The notes beneath the pieces are model-generated. The model made no database searches and was not told where the DNA came from. It worked only from the letters and a program-made list of their open reading frames with translations. Positions 18,218 through 27,792 of a DNA stretch of 64,000 nucleotides are shown here, piece by piece. A program made the position numbers and the translations under genes. The first letter of the stretch is position 1. Every line of letters starts with the position of its first letter. This DNA is from Companilactobacillus kedongensis (lineage in GTDB: Bacteria; Bacillota; Bacilli; Lactobacillales; Lactobacillaceae). The stretch lies in NCBI RefSeq assembly GCF_003946625.1, contig NZ_RHOR01000001.1:248001-312000 (forward strand), written 5' to 3'.

Positions 18218-18475
18218 TTAGTCTACGTCATATGTTGCTTCTGACTTATCGAAGGTTGGAGCAGAGAATTCTTGGAAATGTTCATAGTCCTTTTTGATCA
18301 GCATGATATTACGTTCTAGTTTTTCGATAGCTTGATCTTGTTCAAGTGTTCTTAGATCTTCACGTTGATGTTGAATTTCATTTTCTAGTAATGTGCGTTG
18401 AATACTCAAGTCATTTAAGCTAATGGCTAATAATTTTTGAAAATCCCCGTTGCTCATATCTTCTTTTGACTTCAT
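18218..18475 (-). CDS. Small coiled-coil protein of the mo-co operon
   Basis: This 85-residue protein is not recognised. Residues 15-70 are predicted to form one long coiled coil (ISLNDLSIQRTLLENEIQHQ..., then EKLERNIMLIKKDYEHF), and the tail is acidic. GGAGG lies 7 nt before the ATG, and the start overlaps the mobA stop by four bases (ATGA), so it is translationally coupled to molybdenum-cofactor genes. It could be an accessory factor in cofactor delivery; this rests on position only. Confidence 0.75.
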   Translation of the reverse strand: MKSKEDMSNGDFQKLLAISLNDLSIQRTLLENEIQHQREDLRTLEQDQAIEKLERNIMLIKKDYEHFQEFSAPTFDKSEATYDVD

Positions 18476-19017
18476 TGTAGATCCTCCGGATAATTAATGT
18501 TTTTTAAGTGGCCCGAAAAATTTCTCGGTTGGCAATTTGTCTCTTTTAACAAACTACGCCAACGATAATTTTTTTGGTCAATATGTTGCTTCAATAATTC
18601 AATATTAATCTTTAAATGACAGCAAGTGTAGTAGGGAAGTCGCTTAATTTCGATATAACCGATGTCTTGCTTAAGAAAACTTATTGCGTCTGAATCAATA
18701 ATGTAGTCTGTAGCAATAACTAATAATTCCGCTTCTTGTTTGTTTGTTTGCTGGAAGTATGACCAGAGGGCAGACATTGGACCACAGTCGACCATTGGTT
18801 CAATATCTTTTATCACCTCTACGTTATTACTGAATAGATTTTGAATAGTATGATAATTGTTCACATTGGTAGAAACAAAACATTTGTCGACATAAGAATC
18901 GGTTAAAGAAGCGGTATATTTTACATTTGGAATTACTACATCATTAAAATGAGCTAAGGCTTTATCACTTTTGAAACGGGTAGATTTACCGCCTGCCAAT
19001 ATCAAACTATCGATCAT
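18472..19017 (-). CDS. mobA: Molybdenum cofactor guanylyltransferase MobA
   Basis: This 181-residue protein has the nucleotidyltransferase loop LAGGKSTRF (residues 8-16) followed by SDKAL, the acidic segment KDIEPMVDCGPMSAL and the metal-site aspartate region VIATDYI. MobA adds GMP to Mo-molybdopterin to give MGD, the form used by nitrate reductase NarG. It overlaps the end of mobB by 11 nt and the next small gene by four. Confidence 0.93.
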   Translation of the reverse strand: MIDSLILAGGKSTRFKSDKALAHFNDVVIPNVKYTASLTDSYVDKCFVSTNVNNYHTIQNLFSNNVEVIKDIEPMVDCGPMSALWSYFQQTNKQEAELLVIATDYIIDSDAISFLKQDIGYIEIKRLPYYTCCHLKINIELLKQHIDQKNYRWRSLLKETNCQPRNFSGHLKNINYPEDLQ

Positions 19018-19489
19018 TTTTAATATCCTTTAAAAAGTTATTTATAAATTGTTTGCGAGTGTCTTTGTCCTCAATATCAATGGATTGCTTATTTCCCTGA
19101 ATTGAAATGAATTCTTTTATATTAGTTATATTTGCAAATTCAGTTTTTGCTTCGTCTGGTTTCAATAAGACTAACTTAGGAAAATCTAATTCTTTAATAC
19201 CTTCAATAATGATAAAACTGGCCGAAGTACTCTGTTGTATGAGTTTTATTTTATCTAATTCAGTTGTAGGCGGATTTCTTTCATAATGAATCGTTTGTTC
19301 ATTGTTTAAGAGCAGTACGTCATCAGAATGTTCAAAGAATTTTCCAGTGTCGGTCGTATTTGGAATATCGATTGGTAGGTGAGTATGTTTGACTACGCTG
19401 AATTTGTAATCGGTCATCGTTAGAAAGTCTTTGATCAGCGTTGTCTTACCACTCTTTTTGTGACCAACTATTTGAAAGGTAAGAGCCAT
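19007..19489 (-). CDS. mobB: Molybdopterin-guanine dinucleotide biosynthesis adapter MobB
   Basis: This 160-residue P-loop protein has Walker A GHKKSGKT at residues 9-16, the KHTHLPIDIPN segment typical of MobB (usually KHxHH...D) and a Walker B-like strand ASFIIIEGIKEL. MobB binds GTP and assists MobA. It overlaps the moeA stop by 22 nt and mobA by 11 nt, so it is embedded in the operon. Confidence 0.92.
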   Translation of the reverse strand: MALTFQIVGHKKSGKTTLIKDFLTMTDYKFSVVKHTHLPIDIPNTTDTGKFFEHSDDVLLLNNEQTIHYERNPPTTELDKIKLIQQSTSASFIIIEGIKELDFPKLVLLKPDEAKTEFANITNIKEFISIQGNKQSIDIEDKDTRKQFINNFLKDIKNDR

Positions 19490-20697
19490 GTTCTTAAGAC
19501 ACTGCCTTCAGGTGTAATATTTTTGCCACGAGGAATTTCAAACATACAAGTAGCACGTTGCAAGTTATTGAGGTTACCAGAGGCATCCCCGCCGACACGA
19601 CCGATTTCGATATGACCATCTTTAAATGTATATTGTCCACGCAGGATACGATCGTACATATTAGTTTTTGTATATTCGGCATTAAGGATACCGCTACATT
19701 CTAGACAACGACTTGCTTGATGTTGCATCAAACGCAAGGCGTACTCTACATATAGGTAGAAACCAGTAAAACAGGCTCCAGGATTTCCAGAAAGTCCAAA
19801 GAAAAGCGTTTTATCATAAATGAATGCCGTAGTTACACTACCAGGGCGCATTTCTAGTTTATTGAAGAGTAGTTTTTCGGATGATTTGGCTAAATCAGCA
19901 ATAATATCAAAATCACCCACGGAAACACCTCCGTCGGTAATAATAACGTCACATTTATCTAAGATATCATTAATAGCTTTCTTCAAGGCTTCAGGATCAT
20001 CTTTGATCTGCGTATAGCTGACGATTTCAGCACCATTTTCACGACATAGTTCTCTGATCATCGGTCCGTTGCTGTTAAAAATTTTTCCGTTAACGATTTT
20101 TTCGCCAGGATTCAAAAGTTCAGAACCGGTAGTGATAATACCAATCGTTGGTTTCTTGTAAACAGATATTTCTTGAACATCGAAGGCACTAAGTAAGCTG
20201 ATACCACCTGGGTTTATTTCAGTATCTTTAGCTAGTAAAATATCACCTTTTTTAAAGTAATCGCCGATTTGAGTGATATTGTCCTTTTTCTGAATTTCAG
20301 TTATCTGAACAGTATTATTATCGATCATTTTAGTTGTTTCTAGCATGACTACGATGTCTGCACCATCAGGAACATAACCGCCGGTCATAATTCTAACGGC
20401 TTCTCCAGAAACAAGTGGACGGTCAAAATCAGCTCCAGCTGGGATATCACCAACAACTTTTAAATTAGCTGGCAAGTTTTTGAGATCAGATTGCAACATG
20501 GCAAAACCGTCATAACCCGAACGTCTAAAAGTAGGGAAGTCGTGAGGTGCGGTGACATCTTCAGCAATTATTCGATGATTTGCTTTTTGGGCAGGAATTT
20601 TTTCTGTTTTAAGTTCAACACTATTGATATTATCGATGATAACTTTTCGAGCTTCATCGATCGTGATAGCGTTTCGTTGATCTACTGGTTTATACAT
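19468..20697 (-). CDS. moeA: Molybdopterin molybdenumtransferase MoeA
   Basis: This 409-residue protein has the MoeA layout: N-terminal domain I/II segment (DVTAPHDFPTFRRSGYDGFA), then GEAVRIMTGGYVPDGADIVV, the MPT-binding domain (GIITTGSELLNPGEKI, ITDGGVSVGDFD, GLSGNPGACFTGFYLYV) and a C-terminal beta domain. MoeA inserts molybdate into adenylated molybdopterin. It overlaps the moaB stop by one base (TAATG). Confidence 0.96.
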   Translation of the reverse strand: MYKPVDQRNAITIDEARKVIIDNINSVELKTEKIPAQKANHRIIAEDVTAPHDFPTFRRSGYDGFAMLQSDLKNLPANLKVVGDIPAGADFDRPLVSGEAVRIMTGGYVPDGADIVVMLETTKMIDNNTVQITEIQKKDNITQIGDYFKKGDILLAKDTEINPGGISLLSAFDVQEISVYKKPTIGIITTGSELLNPGEKIVNGKIFNSNGPMIRELCRENGAEIVSYTQIKDDPEALKKAINDILDKCDVIITDGGVSVGDFDIIADLAKSSEKLLFNKLEMRPGSVTTAFIYDKTLFFGLSGNPGACFTGFYLYVEYALRLMQHQASRCLECSGILNAEYTKTNMYDRILRGQYTFKDGHIEIGRVGGDASGNLNNLQRATCMFEIPRGKNITPEGSVLRTWLLPFK

Positions 20698-21164
20698 TAT
20701 TTAGTGATCTCCTTAATTAAATGATTTAAGTCTGGCAAAATAATTCTTTCTAAAGCTGTTTTACAGGCATTAGTTGATCCCGGTAGTAAATAGCAAATTT
20801 GGTCGCTGTCAGTGATCCCAGCAGCAGCCCCTGAAACTAGGGCCTTTAATCCAATATCAGCAACACTTATTTGACGGAAATACTCACCAAATCCTGGAAT
20901 GACTTTGATAAATTTAGGCTCCAAAGTGTCAATTGTAACGTCACGACGGGCAATCCCGGTGCCGCCATTTACCAAAATCAATTTGCAGGAAGTTACTAGT
21001 AGCTTGTTATAAGCTGCCGTTATTTGCTCGGCATTGTCTTTAACAATATATTTTTTTATAAAAGTATTGCCAGCCTCTGTCATGGCTTTTTGAATATAAA
21101 GCCCTGATTTATCAGTCTCCTCAGTACGAGTATCACTGACTGTAATAATTCCAAAATCACTCAT
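20697..21164 (-). CDS. moaB: Molybdenum cofactor biosynthesis protein MoaB/Mog family
   Basis: This 155-residue MoCF-fold protein has ITVSDTRTEETDKSG, LVNGGTGIARRDVTIDTLEP and GAAAGITDSDQICYLLPGSTNACKTAL. Members adenylate molybdopterin before molybdate insertion by MoeA. The MoaB and Mog branches are hard to separate by eye; the symbol follows the usual Firmicute annotation. It directly follows moeB, whose last codons supply its GGAGG ribosome site. Confidence 0.92.
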   Translation of the reverse strand: MSDFGIITVSDTRTEETDKSGLYIQKAMTEAGNTFIKKYIVKDNAEQITAAYNKLLVTSCKLILVNGGTGIARRDVTIDTLEPKFIKVIPGFGEYFRQISVADIGLKALVSGAAAGITDSDQICYLLPGSTNACKTALERIILPDLNHLIKEITK

Positions 21165-21878
21165 CTATTTACCTCCAGAACAATTTTTTCTCTTTTTGAC
21201 ATGAATCTTTCGAAAATCAAAATTCCAATTATCTACTACTATAAGGGTTCCAGCTGAAATCTTTTGCGGATCAGTTAAGTATTTAAAGGCCATTGAAGCT
21301 TGTAAGCTACCAGTTATCGCAACGATCATTGGGTTTGTTCCAATATTCTTGCTTAGACCAAGCCTAGCAATATCTTCCTTGGGATAGAGACATTCTAAGC
21401 AGGCTGAATCTTGATCAATAAACATTACTTGACCTTGATTGGCAGCACATGTGCCAAAGATATGTTTGATTCCCATTTTTTGGCAATCTTCGTTGATTTG
21501 ATATTTAACTGGGAAATTGTCAGTACAATCAATTACCAGATCATATTTCGTTGATAATATATCAGCGGAATATTTTTTATTCACAGTATTAATTTTAACA
21601 TTACTATTTGCTTGTTGAAGATGATTATTGATGGCTGTTAATTTGTTAGTTCCAACATCACTTTCGACATAAAGGTTTTGGCGATGAAGGTTAGTGAGCT
21701 CCACATCATCAAAATCTAAGAGTGTTATTTCACCGATACCAGCCTTTACCAATTCTGATGAAACAAAACTTCCAAGCCCACCGACTCCAATTACCAATAC
21801 ATGTGAGCTTTCAAACTTTTCTTGTCCGACTGTACCAATTTGCTTTATTTTTAGTTGTCGGTCGTATCTATTTGTCAT
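21165..21878 (-). CDS. moeB: ThiF/MoeB-family sulfur-carrier adenylyltransferase
   Basis: The 237 residues form an E1-like adenylyltransferase: YDRQLKIKQIG, nucleotide loop VLVIGVGGLGS (residues 28-38), DFDDVELTNLHRQ, D-x-F in VIDCTDNFPVKY, and GSLQASMAFKYL. MoeB activates the MoaD C-terminal glycine as an adenylate. I place the start at 21878, because CAGGTGATC lies upstream; the longer frame adds 17 unlikely residues. The zinc site usually has two CxxC pairs; here there is CLEC plus only one further Cys (KNCSGGK) before the stop. It is first in the moeB-moaB-moeA-mobB-mobA-orf85 operon. Confidence 0.9.
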   Translation of the reverse strand: MTNRYDRQLKIKQIGTVGQEKFESSHVLVIGVGGLGSFVSSELVKAGIGEITLLDFDDVELTNLHRQNLYVESDVGTNKLTAINNHLQQANSNVKINTVNKKYSADILSTKYDLVIDCTDNFPVKYQINEDCQKMGIKHIFGTCAANQGQVMFIDQDSACLECLYPKEDIARLGLSKNIGTNPMIVAITGSLQASMAFKYLTDPQKISAGTLIVVDNWNFDFRKIHVKKRKNCSGGK

Positions 21879-21903
21879 ATTGATCACCTGCCTGTACAAA
21901 ATG

Positions 21904-21935
21904 TTAGGGAAAATCCTAATCAAAATCAATTAGGA
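21904..21935. promoter_or_regulatory. Overlapping palindromes between moeB and narG
   Basis: TTAGGGAAAATCCTAA (21904-21919) has 5-bp inverted arms. TCCTAAT (21914-21920) and ATTAGGA (21929-21935) form a second inverted repeat. The site lies in the 113-nt divergent promoter region of the two operons that must be co-regulated, and TTAGGGAAA recurs upstream of moaC. It is a reasonable NreC candidate; no direct evidence. Confidence 0.5.
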
Positions 21936-21991
21936 TAAGTGCTAGATTTATAGTTAGAACAAAGTATGTAGAACTAGGTGGGAATTTACAT

Positions 21992-24900
21992 ATGCTAAAA
22001 TCGAGATTTTTTAAAAAAGTAGAAAAGTTCAATGGTAATTTCACTCAACTTGAAGAGGATTCACGTCGTTGGGAAAAATTATACAAAGAACGCTGGGCAC
22101 ATGATAAGGTGGTTCGAACGACTCATGGTGTTAACTGTACAGGATCGTGCAGTTGGAATGTCTACGTTAAACAAGGGATTGTTACGTGGGAACATCAGTC
22201 AACGGATTATCCATCTTGTGGACCAAATATGCCAGAATTTGAACCACGTGGCTGTCCTCGTGGTGCTAGTTTCTCTTGGTATGAATACAGTCCTTTGAGA
22301 ATAAAGTATCCATATATTCGTGAACGTCTATGGAAAATGTGGCAAGATGCCAAGGATCAATTTGATAATCCCATTGATGCTTGGGAATCAATCGTCACTG
22401 ATCCTGAAAAAACTAAATCATATAAGAGTGTTCGTGGACATGGTGGTTTGATCCGTGTTAAATGGGATGATGCCACAGAGCTTATTTCTGCCATGCTTTT
22501 ATATACAATTAAAAAATATGGTCCAGATCGTATTGCGGGATTCTCTCCAATTCCCGCCATGTCAATGTTGAGCTATGCATCTGGTGCTAGATTTATGTCG
22601 CTAATTGGTGGGGAAATGTTAAGTTTCTACGATTGGTATGCCGATCTACCACCAGCATCACCTCAAGTTTGGGGTGAACAGACTGATGTTCCTGAATCTA
22701 GTGATTGGTATAACAGCCAATATTTGATGATGTGGGGTTCAAATGTTCCATTAACTAGAACGCCTGATGCTCACTTTATGGTTGAGGCTAGATATAAGGG
22801 GACGAAAGTTGTCTCTATCAGTCCTGATTATGCTGAAAATGTTAAATTTGCTGACAATTGGTTAGCTCCAAATCCTGGATCTGATGCTGCTTTGGCACAA
22901 GGATTCACACATGTTATTTTGAATGAATATTATAACAACCAACAAGTTCCATACTTTACGGACTATGTTAAGAAGTTTACTGATCTACCATTTGTCATTA
23001 TGTTGGATCAAAGTGAGAACAATGAAGAACATGTTGTTTCAGGTCGTTTCCTGAGAATATCTGATCTTAAAGAAACTAATGAAGCAAATCCTGAATGGAA
23101 ACCAATGCTTGTTGATGAGCCAACAGATAAGTTAGTCGTTCCAAACGGTACTATCGGACAAAGATGGGATAAGAGTGAGAAGTGGAACCTTGACTTAACT
23201 TCTGAATTTGGTCGCGAGATCAGTCCTAAACTTTCATTCTTAGGCGAAGAATACAAAGTTATTGATCTACCAAACTTTGATAACGAAGGTAATTCAATTT
23301 ATAGCAGAACGATTCCTTGCCGTGAGATAACTTTAAAAGATGGTTCAAAGAAACTCATTACGACTGTATTTGATCTGATCATGGCTCAATACGGTATCAA
23401 ACGTAAGAAAATTGATGTTTTTGCTGCTAAAGGTTACGACGATGCAGACAGTTTGTTTACACCAGCTTGGCAAGAGAAAGTTACTGGTGTCCGTGCTGAT
23501 CTAGTCGTTCAAATAGCACGTGAATTTGCTCAGAATGCCGCTGATACTAAAGGTAAGTCGATGATTATCGTTGGTGCCGGCATTAATCACTGGTTCAATA
23601 GTGATATGACATATCGTGCCATCATTAATATGTTGATGTTGACTGGTTGTATTGGTGTTCAAGGGGGCGGCTGGGCTCACTATGTTGGACAAGAAAAGTT
23701 ACGTCCCGCAGAAGGTTGGGCTAATATTGCTTTTGCTAATGACTGGCAACCTGGTTGTGCTCGTCAACAACAGGGAACATCATTCTTCTACTTTGCAAGT
23801 GATCAATGGAAGTACGATGAGCTTGATAATGAAGGTATGAAGTCACCGGTTAAAACTATTAAGGATGGTTACAAACATCCAGCTGATTATAATCAAATGG
23901 CTATCAGATTGGGATGGATGCCATCATATCCACAATTTGATCGTAATAACTTGAATTTTGTTAAAGATTACAAGACAACTGATATTAAAGAAATCTCTAA
24001 GAAGGTTGTTCAAGAGCTAAAAGATGGTAGTTTACATTTTGCTGCTGAAGCACCAGATAAGGATATTAATCAACCAAAGGCTCTATTCGTTTGGCGTTCT
24101 AACTTATTCTCATCATCTGGTAAAGGTCAAGAATATTTCATGAAACATATTCTAGGATCAGAAAATGGTCTATTGGCTAAGCAGAGTGAAAACTTCAAGC
24201 CAGTTGATATGGAATGGGATGAAAAGAGTGTTACCGGTAAATTGGACTTAGCAGTCGCCTTTGATTTCAGAATGGTAACAACACCGCTATATTCAGATAT
24301 TGTTTTACCAGCCGCAACTTGGTATGAAAAAGAAGACTTATCAAGTACTGATATGCATCCATTTATCCATCCATTTAATAAAGCTGTTGATCCACTTTGG
24401 GAATCACAGAGTGATTGGCAAGCCTTCAAGCATATTTCAAAGAGTTTCTCTGAAATGGCTAAGAAATATTACAGTGAACCACAATATGATTTGAAGACCC
24501 AACCACTTGGTCATGATTCAATGGGTGAAATTTCACAGCCTTACGGTAAGATCAAAGATTGGAAACGTGGCGAGATCGAACCAATACCTGGTAAGACTAT
24601 GCCAAGTCTTTCATTAGTTAAACGTGACTATACAGCCGTTTATGACAAATATATTGCTTTAGGACCTAATGCCGGCGGTAAAGTAGGCGGTAATGGTTAT
24701 AGTTATGATGTTTCTACTGAATACAATGAATTAAAAGATATCATCGGAACATATTCTGAAGGTGTTGATAAAGGATATCCAAAATTGGATGAAGATAAAA
24801 ATGTCGCTGAATCAATTCTTCATTTATCAAGTGCTTCTAATGGACATGTTGCCAAGAAGGCTTGGGAAGATGCTGAAGAGGTAACTGGTAAGAAATTGGC

Positions 24901-25660
24901 CGATATCTCAGCAGGTTTAACTGAGAAACAGATGACATTTGCTAATATCACTGCTCAACCAAAAGAAGCTATTCCAACACCGATCTTTTCAAGTGCTAAG
25001 CATGATGGTGACAGATATTCACCATTCTCCGTTAATATCGAAAGAAATGTTCCATTTAGAACATTGACAGGGCGTCAACAATTCTATCTTGATCACGAGA
25101 TCTTCCAAGAATATGGTGAAGAATTGGCCACATATAAACCAACCTTGCCACCACATGTCTTAGGACCTGCTGATACTCAGGTAGAACCAGCTGATAAAGA
25201 ATTAACATTGCGTTACTTAACACCGCATGGTAAGTGGAATATTCATACAACTTACCAAGATAATCTTTATATGCTGACTCTATTTAGAGGTGGTCCAACA
25301 GTTTGGTTGAGTTTGGATGATGCTAAAAAAATCGATATCAAAGATAACGATTGGGTAGAGTTATATAACAAGAACGGTGTCGTTACTGCCAGAGCTGTAG
25401 TTTCGCAACGTATGCCTGATGGAACTATGTATATGTATCATGCTCAAGATATGGAAATAGAAGAACCATTATCAACAATTACTGGTAATCGTGGTGGTAG
25501 TCATAATGCTCCAACGCAGATTCACGTTAAGCCAACTCAAATGGTTGGTGGATACGCACAATTAAGTTATGGCTTTAACTATTACGGACCAATTGGTAAT
25601 CAAAGAGACTTATATGTAAATGTTAGAAAATTAAAGGAGGTCAAGTGGCATGAAAGTTAA
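21992..25660 (+). CDS. narG: Respiratory nitrate reductase, alpha subunit NarG
   Basis: This 1222-residue molybdoenzyme reduces nitrate to nitrite on the cytoplasmic face of the membrane. The N-terminal FS0 cluster ligands are H45, C49, C53 and C88 (HGVNCTGSC ... PRGCPRGAS), with the HX3CX3CX34C spacing of membrane-type NarG. Mo-bisMGD binding segments include WGSNVPLTRTPDAHF and the C-terminal region with GNRGGSHNAP and GYAQLSYGFNYYGP. AGGTGGGA precedes the ATG. It starts the narGHJI operon and overlaps narH by 11 nt. Confidence 0.98.
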   Translation: MLKSRFFKKVEKFNGNFTQLEEDSRRWEKLYKERWAHDKVVRTTHGVNCTGSCSWNVYVKQGIVTWEHQSTDYPSCGPNMPEFEPRGCPRGASFSWYEYSPLRIKYPYIRERLWKMWQDAKDQFDNPIDAWESIVTDPEKTKSYKSVRGHGGLIRVKWDDATELISAMLLYTIKKYGPDRIAGFSPIPAMSMLSYASGARFMSLIGGEMLSFYDWYADLPPASPQVWGEQTDVPESSDWYNSQYLMMWGSNVPLTRTPDAHFMVEARYKGTKVVSISPDYAENVKFADNWLAPNPGSDAALAQGFTHVILNEYYNNQQVPYFTDYVKKFTDLPFVIMLDQSENNEEHVVSGRFLRISDLKETNEANPEWKPMLVDEPTDKLVVPNGTIGQRWDKSEKWNLDLTSEFGREISPKLSFLGEEYKVIDLPNFDNEGNSIYSRTIPCREITLKDGSKKLITTVFDLIMAQYGIKRKKIDVFAAKGYDDADSLFTPAWQEKVTGVRADLVVQIAREFAQNAADTKGKSMIIVGAGINHWFNSDMTYRAIINMLMLTGCIGVQGGGWAHYVGQEKLRPAEGWANIAFANDWQPGCARQQQGTSFFYFASDQWKYDELDNEGMKSPVKTIKDGYKHPADYNQMAIRLGWMPSYPQFDRNNLNFVKDYKTTDIKEISKKVVQELKDGSLHFAAEAPDKDINQPKALFVWRSNLFSSSGKGQEYFMKHILGSENGLLAKQSENFKPVDMEWDEKSVTGKLDLAVAFDFRMVTTPLYSDIVLPAATWYEKEDLSSTDMHPFIHPFNKAVDPLWESQSDWQAFKHISKSFSEMAKKYYSEPQYDLKTQPLGHDSMGEISQPYGKIKDWKRGEIEPIPGKTMPSLSLVKRDYTAVYDKYIALGPNAGGKVGGNGYSYDVSTEYNELKDIIGTYSEGVDKGYPKLDEDKNVAESILHLSSASNGHVAKKAWEDAEEVTGKKLADISAGLTEKQMTFANITAQPKEAIPTPIFSSAKHDGDRYSPFSVNIERNVPFRTLTGRQQFYLDHEIFQEYGEELATYKPTLPPHVLGPADTQVEPADKELTLRYLTPHGKWNIHTTYQDNLYMLTLFRGGPTVWLSLDDAKKIDIKDNDWVELYNKNGVVTARAVVSQRMPDGTMYMYHAQDMEIEEPLSTITGNRGGSHNAPTQIHVKPTQMVGGYAQLSYGFNYYGPIGNQRDLYVNVRKLKEVKWHES

Positions 25661-27209
25661 AGCACAAATTTCCATGGTATTGAATTTGGATAAGTGTATC
25701 GGCTGTCATACTTGTTCAGTAACATGTAAACAAACATGGACTAACCGACCAGGTGCTGAGTACATGTGGTTTAACAACGTCGAAACAAGACCTGGTGTTG
25801 GTTATCCTAAAAAATGGGAAGATGAAAGTCACTATAAAGGTGGCTGGAAATTAAATCGTAAGGGTAAGTTGGAATTACGTGCAGGTAACAAACTTAATAA
25901 AGTTGCCCTAGCTAAAATTTTCTATAATCCTGATATGCCTAATCTTGATGATTATTACGAACCATGGACTTACGACTACCAAACACTTTTTGGCAAGGAA
26001 TCAAAACATCAACCAGTAGCACGTGCTAAATCACAAATTACTGGTGAATACATGGATCTAACAAATGGTCCTAACTGGGACGATGACTTAGCCGGTTCAG
26101 ACCGTAGTTTTGGTGAAGATCCTAATATGCAAAACATTGAATCTGACATCAAAGGTAACTTTGAAAGAACTTTCATGATGTATCTTCCAAGATTATGTGA
26201 ACATTGTCTGAACGCTGCTTGTGTTGCTTCTTGTCCGAGTGGTGCTATGTATAAACGTGATGAAGACGGAATTGTTTTGGTCGATCAAGAACGTTGTCGT
26301 GGCTGGAGATTTTGTATGACTGGTTGTCCTTATAAGAAGGTTTACTTCAACTGGAATACTAATAAAGCAGAAAAATGTACTTTCTGTTATCCAAGAATCG
26401 AAGAAGGTTTACCAACCGTTTGTTCAGAAACTTGTGTTGGTAGGATCAGATATATCGGTGTAATTCTTTATGATGCTGACAGAGTTGCAGAAGCATGTGA
26501 AGAACCCGATGATACAAAACTTTATGAAGCACAATTGGGATTGTTCCTTGATCCTAATGATCCTGAAGTCGTTGAACAAGCTTTAGCTGATGGCGTTGAT
26601 ATGGAAACAATTAGATGTGCTCAAAAATCTCCTATTTACAAGATGGCAGTTGAACAAAAAATTGCTTTCCCATTGCATCCAGAATATCGCACAATGCCAA
26701 TGGTTTGGTATGTGCCACCATTGTCACCGATCATGAATTATTTTGAAGGTAAGAATTCAATTAAATACCCAGAAATGATTTTCCCTGCAATTAATGAGAT
26801 GCGTATCCCAGTTGAATATTTGGCAAATCTCTTGTCAGGTGGGAACACTGAAGTTATCAAGAATGCACTTTATAAGTTAGCGATGATGAGATTATATATG
26901 AGAGCCAGAACAAGTGGTAAAGACTTTGATGCTGAAAAACTTGATCGTGTTGGTTTAACAGAAGATTCAGCAACATCACTTTATCGTTTGCTAGCCATTG
27001 CTAAATATGAAGACAGATTTGTAATTCCACAAAGTAAGAAAGAAAAAGTTGCTCCTGTTGCTGAAGATCAAGGTGGACTTGGTTTCGAACAATGTAATGG
27101 TTGTGCACTAGCCCCAGTTCATGGCAGTATGCTTCGTAAAGCCAAAGCTGGAGAATCCACTAAAGATATCTACGCAGAAAGCTTCTACGGAGGAATTTGG
27201 CGTGATTAA
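25650..27209 (+). CDS. narH: Respiratory nitrate reductase, beta subunit NarH
   Basis: This 519-residue iron-sulfur subunit passes electrons from NarI haem to NarG. Four cysteine groups are visible: CIGCHTCSVTCKQTW, CEHCLNAACVASCP, CRGWRFCMTGCP and CTFCYPRIEEG...CSETCVG. The Trp in CRGW replaces one Cys and gives the [3Fe-4S] cluster, as in E. coli NarH. GGAGGTCA precedes the ATG inside narG. It overlaps narJ by 8 nt. Confidence 0.98.
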   Translation: MKVKAQISMVLNLDKCIGCHTCSVTCKQTWTNRPGAEYMWFNNVETRPGVGYPKKWEDESHYKGGWKLNRKGKLELRAGNKLNKVALAKIFYNPDMPNLDDYYEPWTYDYQTLFGKESKHQPVARAKSQITGEYMDLTNGPNWDDDLAGSDRSFGEDPNMQNIESDIKGNFERTFMMYLPRLCEHCLNAACVASCPSGAMYKRDEDGIVLVDQERCRGWRFCMTGCPYKKVYFNWNTNKAEKCTFCYPRIEEGLPTVCSETCVGRIRYIGVILYDADRVAEACEEPDDTKLYEAQLGLFLDPNDPEVVEQALADGVDMETIRCAQKSPIYKMAVEQKIAFPLHPEYRTMPMVWYVPPLSPIMNYFEGKNSIKYPEMIFPAINEMRIPVEYLANLLSGGNTEVIKNALYKLAMMRLYMRARTSGKDFDAEKLDRVGLTEDSATSLYRLLAIAKYEDRFVIPQSKKEKVAPVAEDQGGLGFEQCNGCALAPVHGSMLRKAKAGESTKDIYAESFYGGIWRD

Positions 27210-27792
27210 TATTGAAAAGTTAAATTCCTTAAAGCAAGGGTTTGTTTATCTTTCTAGATTGTTGGATTATCCTAATGAGTCTCTTCTGACTGATGACTTT
27301 GTAAATGACTTTAAAGCTGAATACGCGGAAACACCTTCAAAAGATAAATTGCTAAATATAATTTATGAAATCCAAAGATATTCTCTAGAAGATTTAAAAA
27401 CACATTATGTTTCACTTTTTGAGTTGAACAACCGTTATACTTTATATATGAGTTATTATAAGATGACGGATTCAAGACAAAGAGGCCAACTTTTGGCCAA
27501 GCTAAAGATGCTCTATGAAATGTTTGGAGTGCGGATCAATGGGACAGAAATGTCTGATTATTTGCCACTGATGTTAGAGTTCTTAGCTTTCAGTGATTGG
27601 AAAAACGACGATCGCCAACAAGATTTAAAGTTATTGTTCTCCGTGATCGAGGATGGAACCTTTAATTTGTTGGAGAATTCTAAAGTGCAGTCTGAGGATA
27701 TGTACTTTGAAGTTATTAAGATCGTTAGAGCTGAGTTCAAATCTTGTCTTGAAGAAGATTCTATTCAAGAGGGGGAAAAGAGTAATGGATAA
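27202..27792 (+). CDS. narJ: Nitrate reductase assembly chaperone NarJ
   Basis: The 196 residues match the NarJ/TorD-type helical chaperone (YLSRLLDYPNESLL, then LKTHYVSLFELNNRYTLYMSYY, the typical TF-D-----LYL-Y region, and LPLMLEFLAFSDW). It binds apo-NarGH and helps insert the Mo cofactor. The start is GTG 27202; GGAGGA lies 7 nt upstream, and an ATG 81 nt earlier lies deep in narH. It overlaps narI by 8 nt. Confidence 0.95.
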   Translation: MINIEKLNSLKQGFVYLSRLLDYPNESLLTDDFVNDFKAEYAETPSKDKLLNIIYEIQRYSLEDLKTHYVSLFELNNRYTLYMSYYKMTDSRQRGQLLAKLKMLYEMFGVRINGTEMSDYLPLMLEFLAFSDWKNDDRQQDLKLLFSVIEDGTFNLLENSKVQSEDMYFEVIKIVRAEFKSCLEEDSIQEGEKSNG

